A program made the position numbers and the translations under genes. Positions 13,046 to 24,549 of a DNA stretch of 64,000 nt are shown in pieces; within the stretch, counting starts at the first letter, position 1, and every line of letters begins with the position of its first letter. The notes beneath the pieces were generated by a model, which was not told where the DNA came from, searched no databases, and was given only the letters and a program-made list of their open reading frames with translations. The stretch comes from Blasia pusilla (taxonomy: Eukaryota > Marchantiophyta > Marchantiopsida > Blasiales), in contig CM114272.1 in assembly GCA_050084515.1 (NCBI GenBank), positions 992,001 through 1,056,000 of the forward strand, given 5' to 3'.

Positions 13046-13849
13046 TGTGAAAGGAGATGTGAGCCAATTTAATAAAGATATTTGGACTCCCTCCACTCCA
13101 AGATTATATTTTTTATTCATTTACTCTTTCCATTCCACTCCATTTTCTTTTTCTCTCCTCTCTATATCGTGTAAGTATTTAGTTTTTCTAACTCTCTCCG
13201 TTTCGCTAGTATCTTCTTTATGGTTCCTTGTCTAATTTAATTTTTCTCCCCATCAAAAAAAGTTTTAAAACCCTAAATCCAAGGCGTATCAACCCAAAAA
13301 AAATGAACATTTTGTATGCCCTTTTAAAGAGACCAACACCAGAATTTTTTATATCCAAGGGGGCTAAAGGGGCCAACACAAAAATTCATTATATTCAAGA
13401 TATGGGATAAGTATGTTCTTTCGTGCAAGCATAACATAACACGTGGATACAGGTCCTGCTAACAATAACACGAAGTAACAAGGCTAAGTGGAGGGGAACA
13501 AACGCCTCCAAAGTAGTAAGAAGATATGCAAAGTTGTTGAAATATCGTGGACTAATACTACATTGCCCAACCATGCAATGAACTAGGCTGGAATTGCATA
13601 AAAACCTCGTTACATAGCCATTTCTTCTTGCAGAAGGATTCATTTCTTTTAATATATATGAACTTCCATTCCCAAGAAGAGCTTGCTGGCTTAATAGTAT
13701 AGATGGAGTGGAGATGCCCTTATGATAGATCACCAAAATTTAAGAACCCTCCTCACAAAGAGTTGAAAGGATATTTATCTATCTAATTTAAATGACTAAT
13801 AACATAAGATGTTTTTGTGTGTGTTCATCTCATGAAATTCCGAAGAACA

Positions 13850-14760
13850 AGACAATTATATTTCAGACACAATTGCAACACAAAAACTAACTCCAATACA
13901 ATCAATGTTTTTTACAGATTTGTAACACGAAATATAACTCAAATCTATATTAATCTTGGAGAGTGCCCTTTCATTTTGCAAACACCTCTCCTCTTGATAC
14001 TCAGCACTTTCAACCAATAAAATCGCTTGCGTTCTAAACTAATAGGATCATTCAAAATCCATTTAAAATGACGCTTAAGAACTTTGAAAGTTAACTATTA
14101 AACTCGTGCATGGCATGGCCTTACAATAATAAAATCAAATTTTCAGACACATTTGTGACACAAAATGTAACTCCAATAAAATCAACTTGTAAGTACCTGT
14201 GAAGAACCGTGCAATGCATGGTCCTGTACATATACGCCCCTCGTCTTGAAACTATATACGTACATGCACTGGATTTGGAAAAAAAAAATACCACATGTCA
14301 TACTGTGAAGGTGTATAAAAAAAACACTCCTCAAATTATATAGACTAGTTGGTGCCCGTACTATGCACGGGTAATATTTTATTTCTTTTATTATCTCTCC
14401 TTAATTGACTTCCCTCTCTCAAAATGACATGTGTCAACACCACACGAACCCTTAGAGGACAAGTGTCAACACCTCATGAGGTTTCCTCTAATCCCATCTT
14501 CTTTTAATTATATATACTAATTAGGACCTGTGAAGGAATATGCCCGATCCACTACGTGGTTCCTAACGCCCCGTCACTTGAATACTCCCTCCCGCGATTC
14601 AAAAGACACTAATGCACGATCCACTTCATGGTCCCTAACGCCCCTCCCCATTCAAAAGACACGTGATGAATTCTCCCATACACGTGATGAATTCTCCCGT
14701 GTATTATATTTTTCGGACACAATGGTAAAAAAAATATAATACCAATAAAATACTCTTTTA
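13850..14760 (+). repeat. Short AT-rich motif repeated three times
   Basis: A motif of about 45 bp, built as TTTTCAGACACA, then TTGTGACACAAAATGTAAC, then TCCAATAAAATC, occurs near 13,858, 14,140 and 14,705 with changes. No gene is recognised between the copies. Confidence 0.5.
14335..14385 (+). mobile_element. Candidate Helitron-like terminus
   Basis: The segment reads TATAGACTAGTTGGTGCCCG and then TACTATGCACGGG, so CCCGT and ACGGG can pair as a hairpin. A CCCGTGCNNTGCACGGG-type hairpin next to an AT-rich tract is typical of plant Helitron ends. Related words (CTCGTGCATGRCAYGG) appear near 1,600 and 14,105. No Rep/helicase gene is present in the window, so at most this is a non-autonomous end. 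Confidence 0.3.
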
Positions 14761-15109
14761 CATATTTGCACCACAAAATATAAATGAGGTGCAATTGACT
14801 GTCTAATGGATAAGCTAAGAAAAAGCCGAATGTCCACAAGATGTAAGCTAAACGTGACGAATTCTTGAGCAATAGCCGTGTGTGCTCTCATCTTCACAAC
14901 CCTGATGGCCACGCAACGAAAAGTGCGCACAGTTTCCGATGTGAAGTGGAGACTCCGTGAGTTCCACATTGTGCAGAGAAGCAGTATCACCCACTCGGCG
15001 GCGGCGATTCCCCGTGCGCTGCAATGGATTCTTTCGGTTGCACTCCATGGAGCGGAACTTTCCTAAGCATCGTTGCGGTTTTGCATCGTCCTCTACGATT
15101 GCCGTGCAT

Positions 15110-15500
15110 ATGGTATCCTCGATCTTCCAATCTCCTCCTTCTCCTTCTTCTTTCTTCTCTTTCTTCTTCTTCCTTCTCTTTCTTCTTCTTCTTCGGTAGT
15201 AATAGTGCGAATCTTGTCACGAAAGCAAAAGTTTGTCTACTTCATAGTCTAGTCTAGCCTAGTCCTCCTTCTCCTTCTTCTTCTTTTTCTTCTTCTCCTG
15301 ATTCTTCTTTTCTTGATGACAAAGACTGCGAGTCTCGTCACAAAATTCTCTCCTCCTCCTCCTCCTCCTTTTAGTAAGAGTGCGAGTCTCGGCGCAAAAG
15401 CAAAATCCTGTCTACGCTATGATCTAGTCTAGCCTTGTCCTCCTTCTCCTTCTCCTTCTCCTTCTTTTTCTTGATGATAAAGAGTGCGAGTCTCGTCACA
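15110..15500 (+). repeat. Pyrimidine-rich imperfect tandem repeat
   Basis: A unit is repeated about three times (near 15,200, 15,370 and 15,480). It consists of an AGAGTGCGAGTCTCGTCACA block, a GTCTAGCCTAGTCCTCC block and a CTCCTTCTCC microsatellite. Open frames through the tract are runs of Ser, Phe and Leu from the microsatellite. Confidence 0.7.
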
Positions 15501-18176
15501 AAATTCTGTCCACTAAGGTCTGGTCTGTTCTAAGGTAGTCATGTAGTCCGTTCTACTGGAGTGGATTTAGAATCTTTGGAGTCTTCTTTGTCAGTATCGT
15601 AAACTCCGGCACACTTTCGTAAAGGAGAAAGAATCCTCTGCCGTGAATACACCATGAGCGCTACAAAGATGCAGGAATTTTGTTCGCTGCAATGTCTCAG
15701 TAGACAGGGGCGACGCTTTTCGCTGGGACGTGTGGGAGGGGAGTGCGCCCCCTCCGCCTCGTCACGGTCTCTTCATTCCTGCGTGTGCACATTCGCATCG
15801 CCTCGAGGTCGTAGTGGAACTGCAAAACAGCCAAGTCTGCCACCGGATCCAAATTTGCTACCGCAAATATTCGCTGTCTGCGAACGCTAGCGCGCAGGTG
15901 TTCGCAGATGACTGGCGGAAGAATCCCCCATATGAGGCAGGTAACCGATGTGTGGAGATTGGCATCTAGCTTCTCGATCAAGGCAATGGCCGCAGCAGCA
16001 GCGGCAGCGCCTGATCAGCTGGTCAAGAATACATGGCATAGTTGAGGTTGGATGAAGGTAGGCAGGAGGCATCATTAACACAAAAGAGATGACGATGAGG
16101 AATGGATGTTTCTCAGACACCAACTGGCACGGACAGGTCGGCTGAGGACGTGGGAAGCCACGGAAGAATGAGCATCGGATTGTTTCCAATGCTTTCCAAG
16201 GAGCTCTCTCTTAGTTTGTCTCCGCAGCACACAACTCTCAGTGGCAGTGGATCTACCGACATGCCCCGCCTCCAACTCTTGGCGGATCTATACTAAGCGG
16301 AAACAGAACAATTGCTTGGGCAATGGCTGAAGTGGATTCAGTTTTTTTTTGGGTGAATGTCGGTAAAGCGCAGACAAAAGTGCGCACTTGCCCGTGGAAA
16401 ATGTCAAGTTCCTAGCAATTTGACTCTGAAGAGATCTCGCCAAAGCTGAAGACCGACCGATCTTGGTCCAGGCGATACCTTAGTACTGGACGCATCGGAA
16501 GAGGATTAGTATTGAGGTATCTCGTTTATGCTTCTTAACCTTCTTTACCTCCCATGAATTCGGTCCCGGCTGACGAACCCCTTCGTCCTGGAAGCCCCTA
16601 ATGAGAAGCCGGGCCAGAGCAGGGAAAAGCATCGTATTCAACGCCACACATCACTGAGCTGAATGTATCTTGTACTGGCGATGCACTTTCGGGCAATTGG
16701 CCAGAAAGATTGCTTCACTCGTGAGGGATTCATGCAGTGGTCCGCGGCCACATATTCGTTTTCGATGTGACATCTTTCGGATCACATAGTCGGCCATAAG
16801 TAGTAGGCCTTTCCCCCTCCCCGAAAAGCTTCGCTCATCCATTGGTGGATGGACGCCTGTAAGAACCAAACCTAAAAGGCGTGCCACTATTCTCTCAGAT
16901 CAAATAGTGGAGACATGGGAGCTATTCTTAAATTATGGCCAACCTACGTACCATGCTGACGTTTTGCGCATGGACTTATCAGGGCATCGTGCCGGTGATG
17001 AGAAGACCAACTAGGTGACTTGGACGCTTCCATCGACTGACCTGCCGACGACTCTGCCATGCTGGCTTCCACACATTCAGCTTTCATCCGAGAGATGGAA
17101 CTTATTCTTAAACATATGGCCATTGTGGAGATAGCTCTTTGAAGTCCTCATTTTTTAAAGTGCTCCTCTGATGCATACCACTTTTAGTAAGGAAATGTGG
17201 TCTTCCAACCAAAACCCTGTCTCTACTGTAGCACTCTTCCACATGTTCAAGAATCCTCACCAGGGGCATGGTGATCTGCGCTGTGCTGGAGGAGAAACCC
17301 TCGTACGGCTAGGGTTCTGCTGGCACCTCTGCAAGCGGAAATCTTTGTGGGGGTGGGTTATGCAGCGCTTCCTGGAGCTTGCATCTAACCGGTAGCCATG
17401 CAGAAAACGCAAAATGACATCCAACGATTTCATTGCGACGATAAATTGTGAGGACTCAAGATCCCACTATGGTAGAACTATCGTCAAGCTTCTGATGCCT
17501 CCGATGTTGTTCCCATCCCTCTTGAGACTGAGGTGCGATACAGCCAAATGTCCATTCGGTACTTCAGCTGAAGGTTTTGAGTACTTCAATTTTGCAGAAA
17601 GGAGTCCAGATTCACAACGCAGTGCAGATATATTACTTTCGAGTCATGGTGAACGCATGTTCGAAAGTTTATTAACTTTGTGGCAGATATCTTCGATGGA
17701 AGAGAGGAGATGGTAGTCATCCGATGGGCCTGATGTGAACAAGCTCTTCTCTTCCCAGGGACATTCTCCATCTCTGAATCCATCCCGACATACCCCAAAA
17801 AGAACCCAAAAATAAGTGGTGTCACCAACCTACGAATTGACACAAGCCATAAAGTGGTACTTTGAAGAGGAGTGCGACCCAATGAATAGAAACACGATTG
17901 ACCATATCATCTCTAAAGAATTTCCTTGCAAGGTTGCCCTTGGAACGTGCACGTCCTGGGTTGAACCCAACGAAAAATAAATTGCCCTTTCTTCCTTATG
18001 GGCGATTCCTAGTGAACTCCAAATCTTAAGCTTTGAATAGAGTTGGGCACATGGGCTCATGTTTCTGTGTGGGAGAGTGGCTCTCCCATAAGTGCCGCGC
18101 AGCTGACGTGAGTACTCCATTCTTTCACATCAGCATCATTAACTTACATCCATAGAACTCCTACAATGAATGCTTG
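15501..18176. other. No recognisable gene
   Basis: Frames reach about 100 codons on both strands with mixed composition, but I see no domain, splice pattern or repeat that would support a call. It lies downstream of the minus-strand plastid gene and may include its 3' region. Confidence 0.4.
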
Positions 18177-21100
18177 CTAAACCTTGGACTTCAATTCTTG
18201 CTGAAGCCCTAGAACATAGGCAAGGAGGCCCAAGTAAGGCACGAAACGAAGGAATCTGACCAAGTCCCGCATGTCTGTTCTCACATTGTCCAAATTGTCA
18301 CCAATTAGCCATGGCTGGAAAAAGGTGTAAAGGACCATATCCCAAATAAATGCATATGCAAGACGCTCACTCCCAACGTACTGCAAAAAGTAATTCCAGC
18401 GATCTATGAAGCTTCCAAATCCACCTTCAGGTCTGCCAAACAGAGCCCAAACGACTGAAATGATACCAACTAGACCACCAGTCACTCCCACAGCATACGC
18501 TCCTTGTGTCATCCCTTTGCTGACTCCATCAAGATTGATTCCAAAGGGCTGGGATGATAAAGATCCTTTCGCTCTCACACCCAATCGATTTAATCTGATC
18601 GCCATGTATGGAGCTAGGACAGCTGCACAGCAACCATATAATCTCGTCAGTTTATCATCAGATTCAATTCTAAAGTTTCAACTCCAGCAGAGCTACCCAC
18701 AGTATATGAGCAACGGCAATTCGAAATCAATAATCTGAGGGGTTGTTTGCTTGGATGAGGCAAAAGAAGATTCCTACTGTTTGTTAGAAACATCTGAATA
18801 ATAAAGAGGGCTTCCAACGATCCTCCAAATCTGTCACGCTTCCTGTCGGTGAAGAGCAATGGTGCAAACAAGAGCGTCCAGCCTAAAACCAGGTTGAAGA
18901 GACCCTCTGCCATCTGCAAACCAGTCACATGAAATGCATCCTGTCGTTAGTACTTCCGAACATCATCTGACTGTGTAAGCGAAATTACCAGAGCCTACCT
19001 ACCAATGCCGCAAAGCTTGAAAACACTGTCATAGTCGAGTGCAGAATTCGTTTGGAATTATGTAATGAAATTAAGGCAATGAACAAGCTAATGTATTGTT
19101 GACAGGGATCCAAGAGGACCATGGGACTTGAAATTACAATACTTGCAGCACCAAAGCATCCCAGATGAAGCAAGACAAGCGACAGCCAGAAGAACCAAAA
19201 GCAGTCCTAGAACTTAAGTGTTCCAGTAGGTCAACTCTAGCAACCACATTGATGAAAGAATTAGTAATTTCAACCTGGTCACTAGTGGACAAGAAAACAC
19301 TGAAACCCATGGCAGGAACTCAGAAGAGATCATTGAAGGGCTGGAGAGAGGCAAAGGGAGAGAGAAGACGTACTGGATGCTCCACTGGTGCTCCCAATTC
19401 ATGAAACCCAGCTGATCAGCCCAACCCAAACCCAGAGAGCTGTCATGCATTTTGGGAGACACTCCAGGAAAGAAGCCCTAGATTAAATGACTGCCACATT
19501 GCATTCATCACCCTTAAACAGATCCACAACCGGCAAGAACAACGTTCCTGCCATCTACACAACTTCATGGACATAATCTCGATGTGCTTAAAAGTGAGTC
19601 GATCTTAGATCTATCCAACTATCCAGGGACCCTCTTCATATCGCGTGTTTTGGTGCTGAGAGAGACTCCAATCATTAATTACTGCCTGCCATACCCTTGC
19701 ATCCTGGTTGGGATGCCATTAGTGACTGGGATGGATGCAGGAGGAGAAAGTGAAGAGAGAACCACAGGAGAGGGAAGAGGATTGGCATAATTGGGAAGAG
19801 GGTCGATTCAAAATAGTCGAGCACCATCACAGCTTCAACTGGCCAGGCGTAAGCGAGGGGAGCCAGATGCTCCAACATAGTGTGAGTGCTTACCATTGAG
19901 AGTGTTAGAGCTCCCAGTGGAGCACCATGTCCACACCAAGCAGGTGCAAGGGAAGGAAAGGACACTCTCATTTAGCATGCATGATTATCATGCAAAGTGT
20001 TAGAGATGTCATGTGACATGCAACAGATTTACTTCCTTTCTATCTTTCAGCCACAGTAAGCGTGTTCTGGCTTATGGGACTACTTCCATGTGTGCGCACC
20101 TTGGCACCACGTACTTCAGGCCCTTTTCATGGCCAGATTTCAAACTTCCAGGCTTGGACTCTCCATGCAGGCAGGAGTCATTTTTTTCTCAGTGAAGGCC
20201 GTGGGTTTTTCCCAAGCATTAACCCAGGAGCAAAGCCTAAAGTCATGCACATGTCAGTTCAGTTACAACAGGGTCGAGTCTCTCGACACGTCCCTGGGGC
20301 TGGTACTACCTCCAGCAATGTCAGCAACGGCTTTTGAAACACGAGCTACTCCTTCTGAGGATCTTATGTGAAAAATCGAGTACATCATGCTGCTATCTAC
20401 CGCCAGAGCAAGAATGGTGATCAAATCGACTGGAAGTATTGACTAAGAAGACATACCGAACTTCGCTAAGATACTGGTCAAGGGCAAGACAAAGTAGAAA
20501 TTCAACGACAGGTCAATGAGCATTTGAATGGTCGACGGTGAAATGGCCCACACTGGATCACCCTGCGAAAACCAAACTTGTCACATTAGTAACTTGAAAG
20601 AAGACTCGATTTTTTTGAAGACGGGTTTGGACTATCCACGCGTAGGTCGGGTAAACAGATCTTGTTTTTTTTTTTAAAGGACATTACTGAATTAACACTG
20701 TCGGAGCACATATTCATTATTAGATTCACTGCTTGAGTGATACAGAAGCGATGGGAATTCAAGAGCCCTTCTCTTATGGAAGGGAAGAAGACCTCCTTAC
20801 ACTTGGAATTCGAAGATAGGTGCAAGTCTTACCGGAGCGTAGGGCAATATGAACAGCCATCCCACGTACACTGCTGCCACTGTCCAGCAGGCCCATTGTG
20901 CTACATTGAATCCCTCTGCTTCACTCTCCTCATCAGCGATTCGCGACTCTTCCTGCTCTGTTGGGAAATCTTTGTCGGAGTCCACTTTCAACTTGCACAC
21001 ACCGCAATGCAGCCTGGGCTTGAGGACGTCCAAACCCCTGGAGCCTAATGCACCTATGGCACCTTTAGCTCCGGGAATTATTGAGCTCGTACCTCGAACT

Positions 21101-21339
21101 GCTTCCGTCTCCCTTCTCCATCTAAGACCTCTGGCAGAATTCAGAGAGGGAGTGTGGTAATATTCCGGAGCGAAATTCCCATTGCGGAAATTCACAAGAC
21201 TCGTGACTGTCGTAGAGGATTGAGATCCGAGTTTCAGAGGATTAAGTTGAACGATATTGGAAGATATGGTGAACAGCGAATTCCTAAACTGCGAGCACGA
21301 CGAAGCGACGGAGTGTAAGACGCCATGCCCTAGCTCCAT
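18177..21339 (-). CDS. Conserved plastid membrane protein, multi-exon
   Basis: A host-type split gene. Exon 1 (21,339-20,833) starts at an ATG. It gives a Ser/Thr/Asn-rich N-terminus like a chloroplast transit peptide, an acidic stretch (EQEESRIADEESEAEG) and a first membrane segment ending LPYAP before a GTAAGA donor. Exon 2 (20,562-20,457) follows a TTTCGCAG acceptor and adds a second hydrophobic segment (LSLNFYFVLPLTSIL). Exon 3 (18,913-18,778) has MAEGLFNLVLGWTLLFAPLL followed by FTDRKRDRFGG. Exon 4 (18,622-18,177) follows TGTGCAG and joins in phase to read FLTNTVLAPYMAIRLNR, then two or three further membrane segments, ending at a stop. Exons 1-2 and 3-4 join in phase. Exons 2 and 3 do not: they need an extra piece of length 3n+2. 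A 17-nt candidate lies at 19,892-19,908 before a GTAAGC donor, but its acceptor is weak. I do not recognise a named family; plastid targeting is inferred from composition. Confidence 0.75.
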
Positions 21340-21479
21340 TGTTGTGGCCGATGATCGCTTCCGTCGGCCGCTACAGCATCGTTATGCAGTCTCCTCAGCC
21401 TGAGCAAGAAAGAGGCCACTCTCTTGAGCCAGACATTTCGAAACTACCCAACAGGATGGCACGAGTCATGTCACAGAAA

Positions 21480-22440
21480 TTATGAGATAAACATTTGCAC
21501 ATTCAATGGCTGCCGAGCGGCCGATGCTGAAGCCACCGGCAATCATGCACGAAGAAATTCCCAACGATAAGTGCTCAGCCGTCTAGTTCACAAGATAAAC
21601 AATTCCACGTTCAACTATAGCGAAACGGTCTCGTGGTACAGGAGCTTTGGCAGTGCTCTAGCACGCAACCGGCACTCATGCGCTAACAACTCCACAGCGG
21701 CCAGCGTTCTCAGGAATCAGGAGATAAGCAATTCCTCAACCACTGACTGCAAATCGGCCTGGTCTGGAGCAGTAGCACTGTTTGAGAGACCGACATTCAC
21801 ACGCTAAGAACTCCTCACCGACCAGCAGTCATCGAAATCCCGAGATGAAGAATTCCACATTCAACGACTGCAAATTGGGCTACTGCCGTATATGCAGTAG
21901 TGCTGTTTGAGCCACCGGTATTCATGAGCTACAATTCAACATCGACCGGCTGTCGTCGAAATTGCGAGAGAAACGATTCCACATTCAATCGACCTGGTGA
22001 TGTAGGATTGCGGGCACTGCTCCAGCGACTAGCATTCATAAGCAGCCAAACCCACACCTCCCTTTGCTCAGTCGCTGCAATCACGACATAAGCAATTCCA
22101 TAATCTAGCAACCCGCTGCTGTTGGAGCATTACCACTGCTTGAGGTACCCTAATCCATGCGCTATGATCTTCTCACCTACCACTGCTAAACCGATTACAT
22201 CACTAGATAAACAATTCCACACTCACGCGGTCTGTTGCTGTATGAGGACGAGCACTGCTGAAGGAACCGGCATTCCGGCGCTAACAGCACCACACGGACC
22301 ACCAGTCATCCAACTCACGACATCAACATTTCCACAGCTAACAACACCAAAGCAGCCTGAGCACTTCCACAGCCACTGCTCGGCCAACAATCCTCCATCC
22401 ACCAGCAGTATCCAGATTCCTACCCCGAAATCTGTGTTGT
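21480..22440 (-). repeat. Degenerate tandem array, unit about 120 bp, upstream of the plastid gene
   Basis: About eight units begin with a GAGATAAACAATTCCACATTC-like block near 21,484, 21,592, 21,721, 21,842, 21,966, 22,084, 22,205 and 22,320. Each continues with a GCAGTAGCACTG-like block and a CACCGGCATTCATGCGCTAA-like block. The array starts about 140 bp upstream of the ATG of the plastid gene, so it covers its likely promoter. Confidence 0.8.
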
Positions 22441-23104
22441 GAGGCCGATTGCCCTTGTGGAAACCAGAATTGTACAATAACAATACTAAAGAACAAATTA
22501 GACATCACACCATGGAAACAGTCCAGAGCTCACCTCCTCTCTCCCCTTGCGAAGAAAAAAAGCGTCCCACCCTCCTTCAAACCCTCAAAGCAACCATTCC
22601 AATTCCCTCCACTTCAGAAGGAAGGAAGCAACTCATAGCACGCAAACACGGCGAGCAAAACGCCATTCCCCGCAATTCAACACTCCCACTGATCCGATTC
22701 GAATCACCTCGCGAGATTCACTCCTTCCTTCCTTCCTACCTTCCTTCCTTAAGATATTCAAACTTTCAAATCCTCGATATGTTGCTGGCTGTGGGCACGA
22801 ACCATCTCCACCTTCTTCAGGACGACGGCCGACGAAAGTTCATGAAACGGACTGTAACAATGCGCGTACAGTTCGGATTGCACGCGCGACTTACTTTCTC
22901 GATTCCTGACTGCGAACCGAGACGAGACCGCCACATGAGCGCTAGCAGCGCGTATGAGTTTCACTCGTGGATCTTGTGATGAGGATTTCTTCATTGGCCT
23001 TGCGATCTTCATTTCGTCTGTGGTGTTCTCTCACCTCTCGTTTTAGGGTATCACCAAACCTTTCATCTCTTAGCAAAATCCTTTCATGACTTATGTACTT
23101 GAAT
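22441..23104. other. Spacer, no gene recognised
   Basis: Two overlapping forward frames of 120 and 176 codons (22,547-22,909 and 22,449-22,979) have no recognisable domain and include a TTCC microsatellite near 22,725-22,750. Confidence 0.4.
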
Positions 23105-23292
23105 GCATGCCCAAGTTATTGGGCTTTTGGGGCGGGTAGCGTGCCAAAGTCATTGGGCTTTTGCGGTGGGTCGGGTTGCGTGCCCAAGTCAATGGGCTTT
23201 TGGGGCGGGGTTCGGGTTGTGTGCCCAAGTCATTGGACTTTTGGGGCGGGGATCGGGTTGCGTGCCCAAGTCAATGAGCTTTTACGGCGGGT
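23105..23292 (+). repeat. Minisatellite, unit about 34-41 bp
   Basis: Five units read GCCCAAGTCATTGGGCTTTT and then GGGGCGGGGTTCGGGTTGCGT, with small changes. They start near 23,108, 23,142, 23,181, 23,222 and 23,263. Confidence 0.85.
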
Positions 23293-24288
23293 TGGTAACA
23301 AGGTCCGCATAGAACTGAGGTTGCAAGTAGACCTGGTCAGATGATTTTGAAAATTGATGAGGTGGTTGAGGACTTGCCGGCTGAGATTCCGACAAAGTGA
23401 CATGGGTTTCCGGCATTTGGCTGGTTGGTAAGTAAGGCAAACGAAAGTTGCGGGTTTCCGGGGAGTGTGTGCCGGATAGCGGAGGGCTTTGCATCTTCGT
23501 AGTCAGTAACCGGTGGAGGCGTTTCCATCTTCAACCAGAAAACCTCCGGGTCACGTTCTTGCTGCCGGGAAACTGAAGATTTGTGTCAGGGGAGTTTGGG
23601 TCAAGCGTGTCAGGAAATTAGGGTACCCGGATCCGAAAGCAGCGAGAGGGGGTAGGAAATCCTCACCATTCACTTTTGGGTACCCGAATCCAATGGCGGG
23701 GAGTTGATTTGGCCAAACTTGAGCCTTGAGGGCGCTGAATCGGAGCAAGAGGGGGTAGTATGTGGGGGGGGAGCTAGGGCAGGCATTTGCCTGCTCCCAA
23801 CTCTGGAGTCCAGACTCTAGACTCCTCGCTCGAGAGCTCCTCTATGGCCGCGCGACATTTATGTGTCGCTCCTTGCTGTAGTGCTGCCTCGCCAAGGCTC
23901 CTTGCTGATGTGTTGCGGCCACGCGGATTGCTCTCTTGCTCCTCCTTATTGTAGTGTTGCAGCCGCGCTCCTTGGTGCCACACCGCTCCTCGCTTGCTGC
24001 TTGGCCGCTCTCAGTTGTTTACATTTTCACTCCACACTTGTTGCACGGATTTCTGGATTGCTCCCTCGCCGCTCCTTGCTGCCCCGCCGCTTCTTGCCAT
24101 AGTGTTGCGGCCGCGCTTGTTGGTGCCTTCCGCTCCTCACGTACTGCCTCGCCGCTCTCAAGTGTTTAAGTTTTCAATCCATACTCGCTGCTCTTTGGGG
24201 TCCTCGCTCCTCCTTCTTGTAAATCTGCATTGTTGTAGTGCCGCGGCACTACTGCCTCGCCGCTCTCGATTATTTCTGTAACTCTGCA
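23293..24288. other. Spacer, no gene recognised
   Basis: GC-richer sequence. From about 23,830 it is dominated by loosely repeated GCTCCTTGCTG and TAGTGTTGCGGCC words, of the same kind as the duplication that follows. Nothing else is visible. Confidence 0.4.
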
Positions 24289-24549
24289 TTGCCTTAATGA
24301 TGCGGCACTGCTGTTTTGCCCCTCTCAATTTTTTCTGCTCACTCTCAAGCCTTGCCTTGATTATGCAGACCTTGCCCCATGTTTACTCTTGAGTTTTGTT
24401 GCCCTTCGATTTATGGTTTACTTTGGAGTCTTAATGCTCTTAGACTATTTCTCTAACTCCGCATTGCTATAGTGGTGCGGCACTTCTGCTTTGCCCCTCT
24501 CGATTTTTTCTGTTCACTCCCGAGCCATGCATTGATTATGCAAACCTTA
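24289..24549 (+). repeat. Direct duplication of about 90 bp before the hAT gene
   Basis: 24,289-24,374 and 24,458-24,549 share GATGCGGCACTGCTG-like, TTTTGCCCCTCTC, TTTTTTCTG and TTGATTATGCARACCTTAC blocks. The second copy runs into the start of the transposase frame. Confidence 0.65.

Noticed and set aside
15110-15500. Ser/Phe/Leu-rich frames
   Set aside because: They translate a CTTCTC microsatellite and have no other support.
19675-19971. 98-codon hydrophobic minus-strand frame as an exon of the plastid gene
   Set aside because: It contains a usable donor (GTAAGC at about 19,891) in its middle and lacks a convincing acceptor. At most a 17-nt piece of it fits the reading frame.
22449-22979. 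176-codon open frame, plus strand
   Set aside because: No domain, an overlapping competing frame, and it includes a TTCC microsatellite. It was not supported as a gene.
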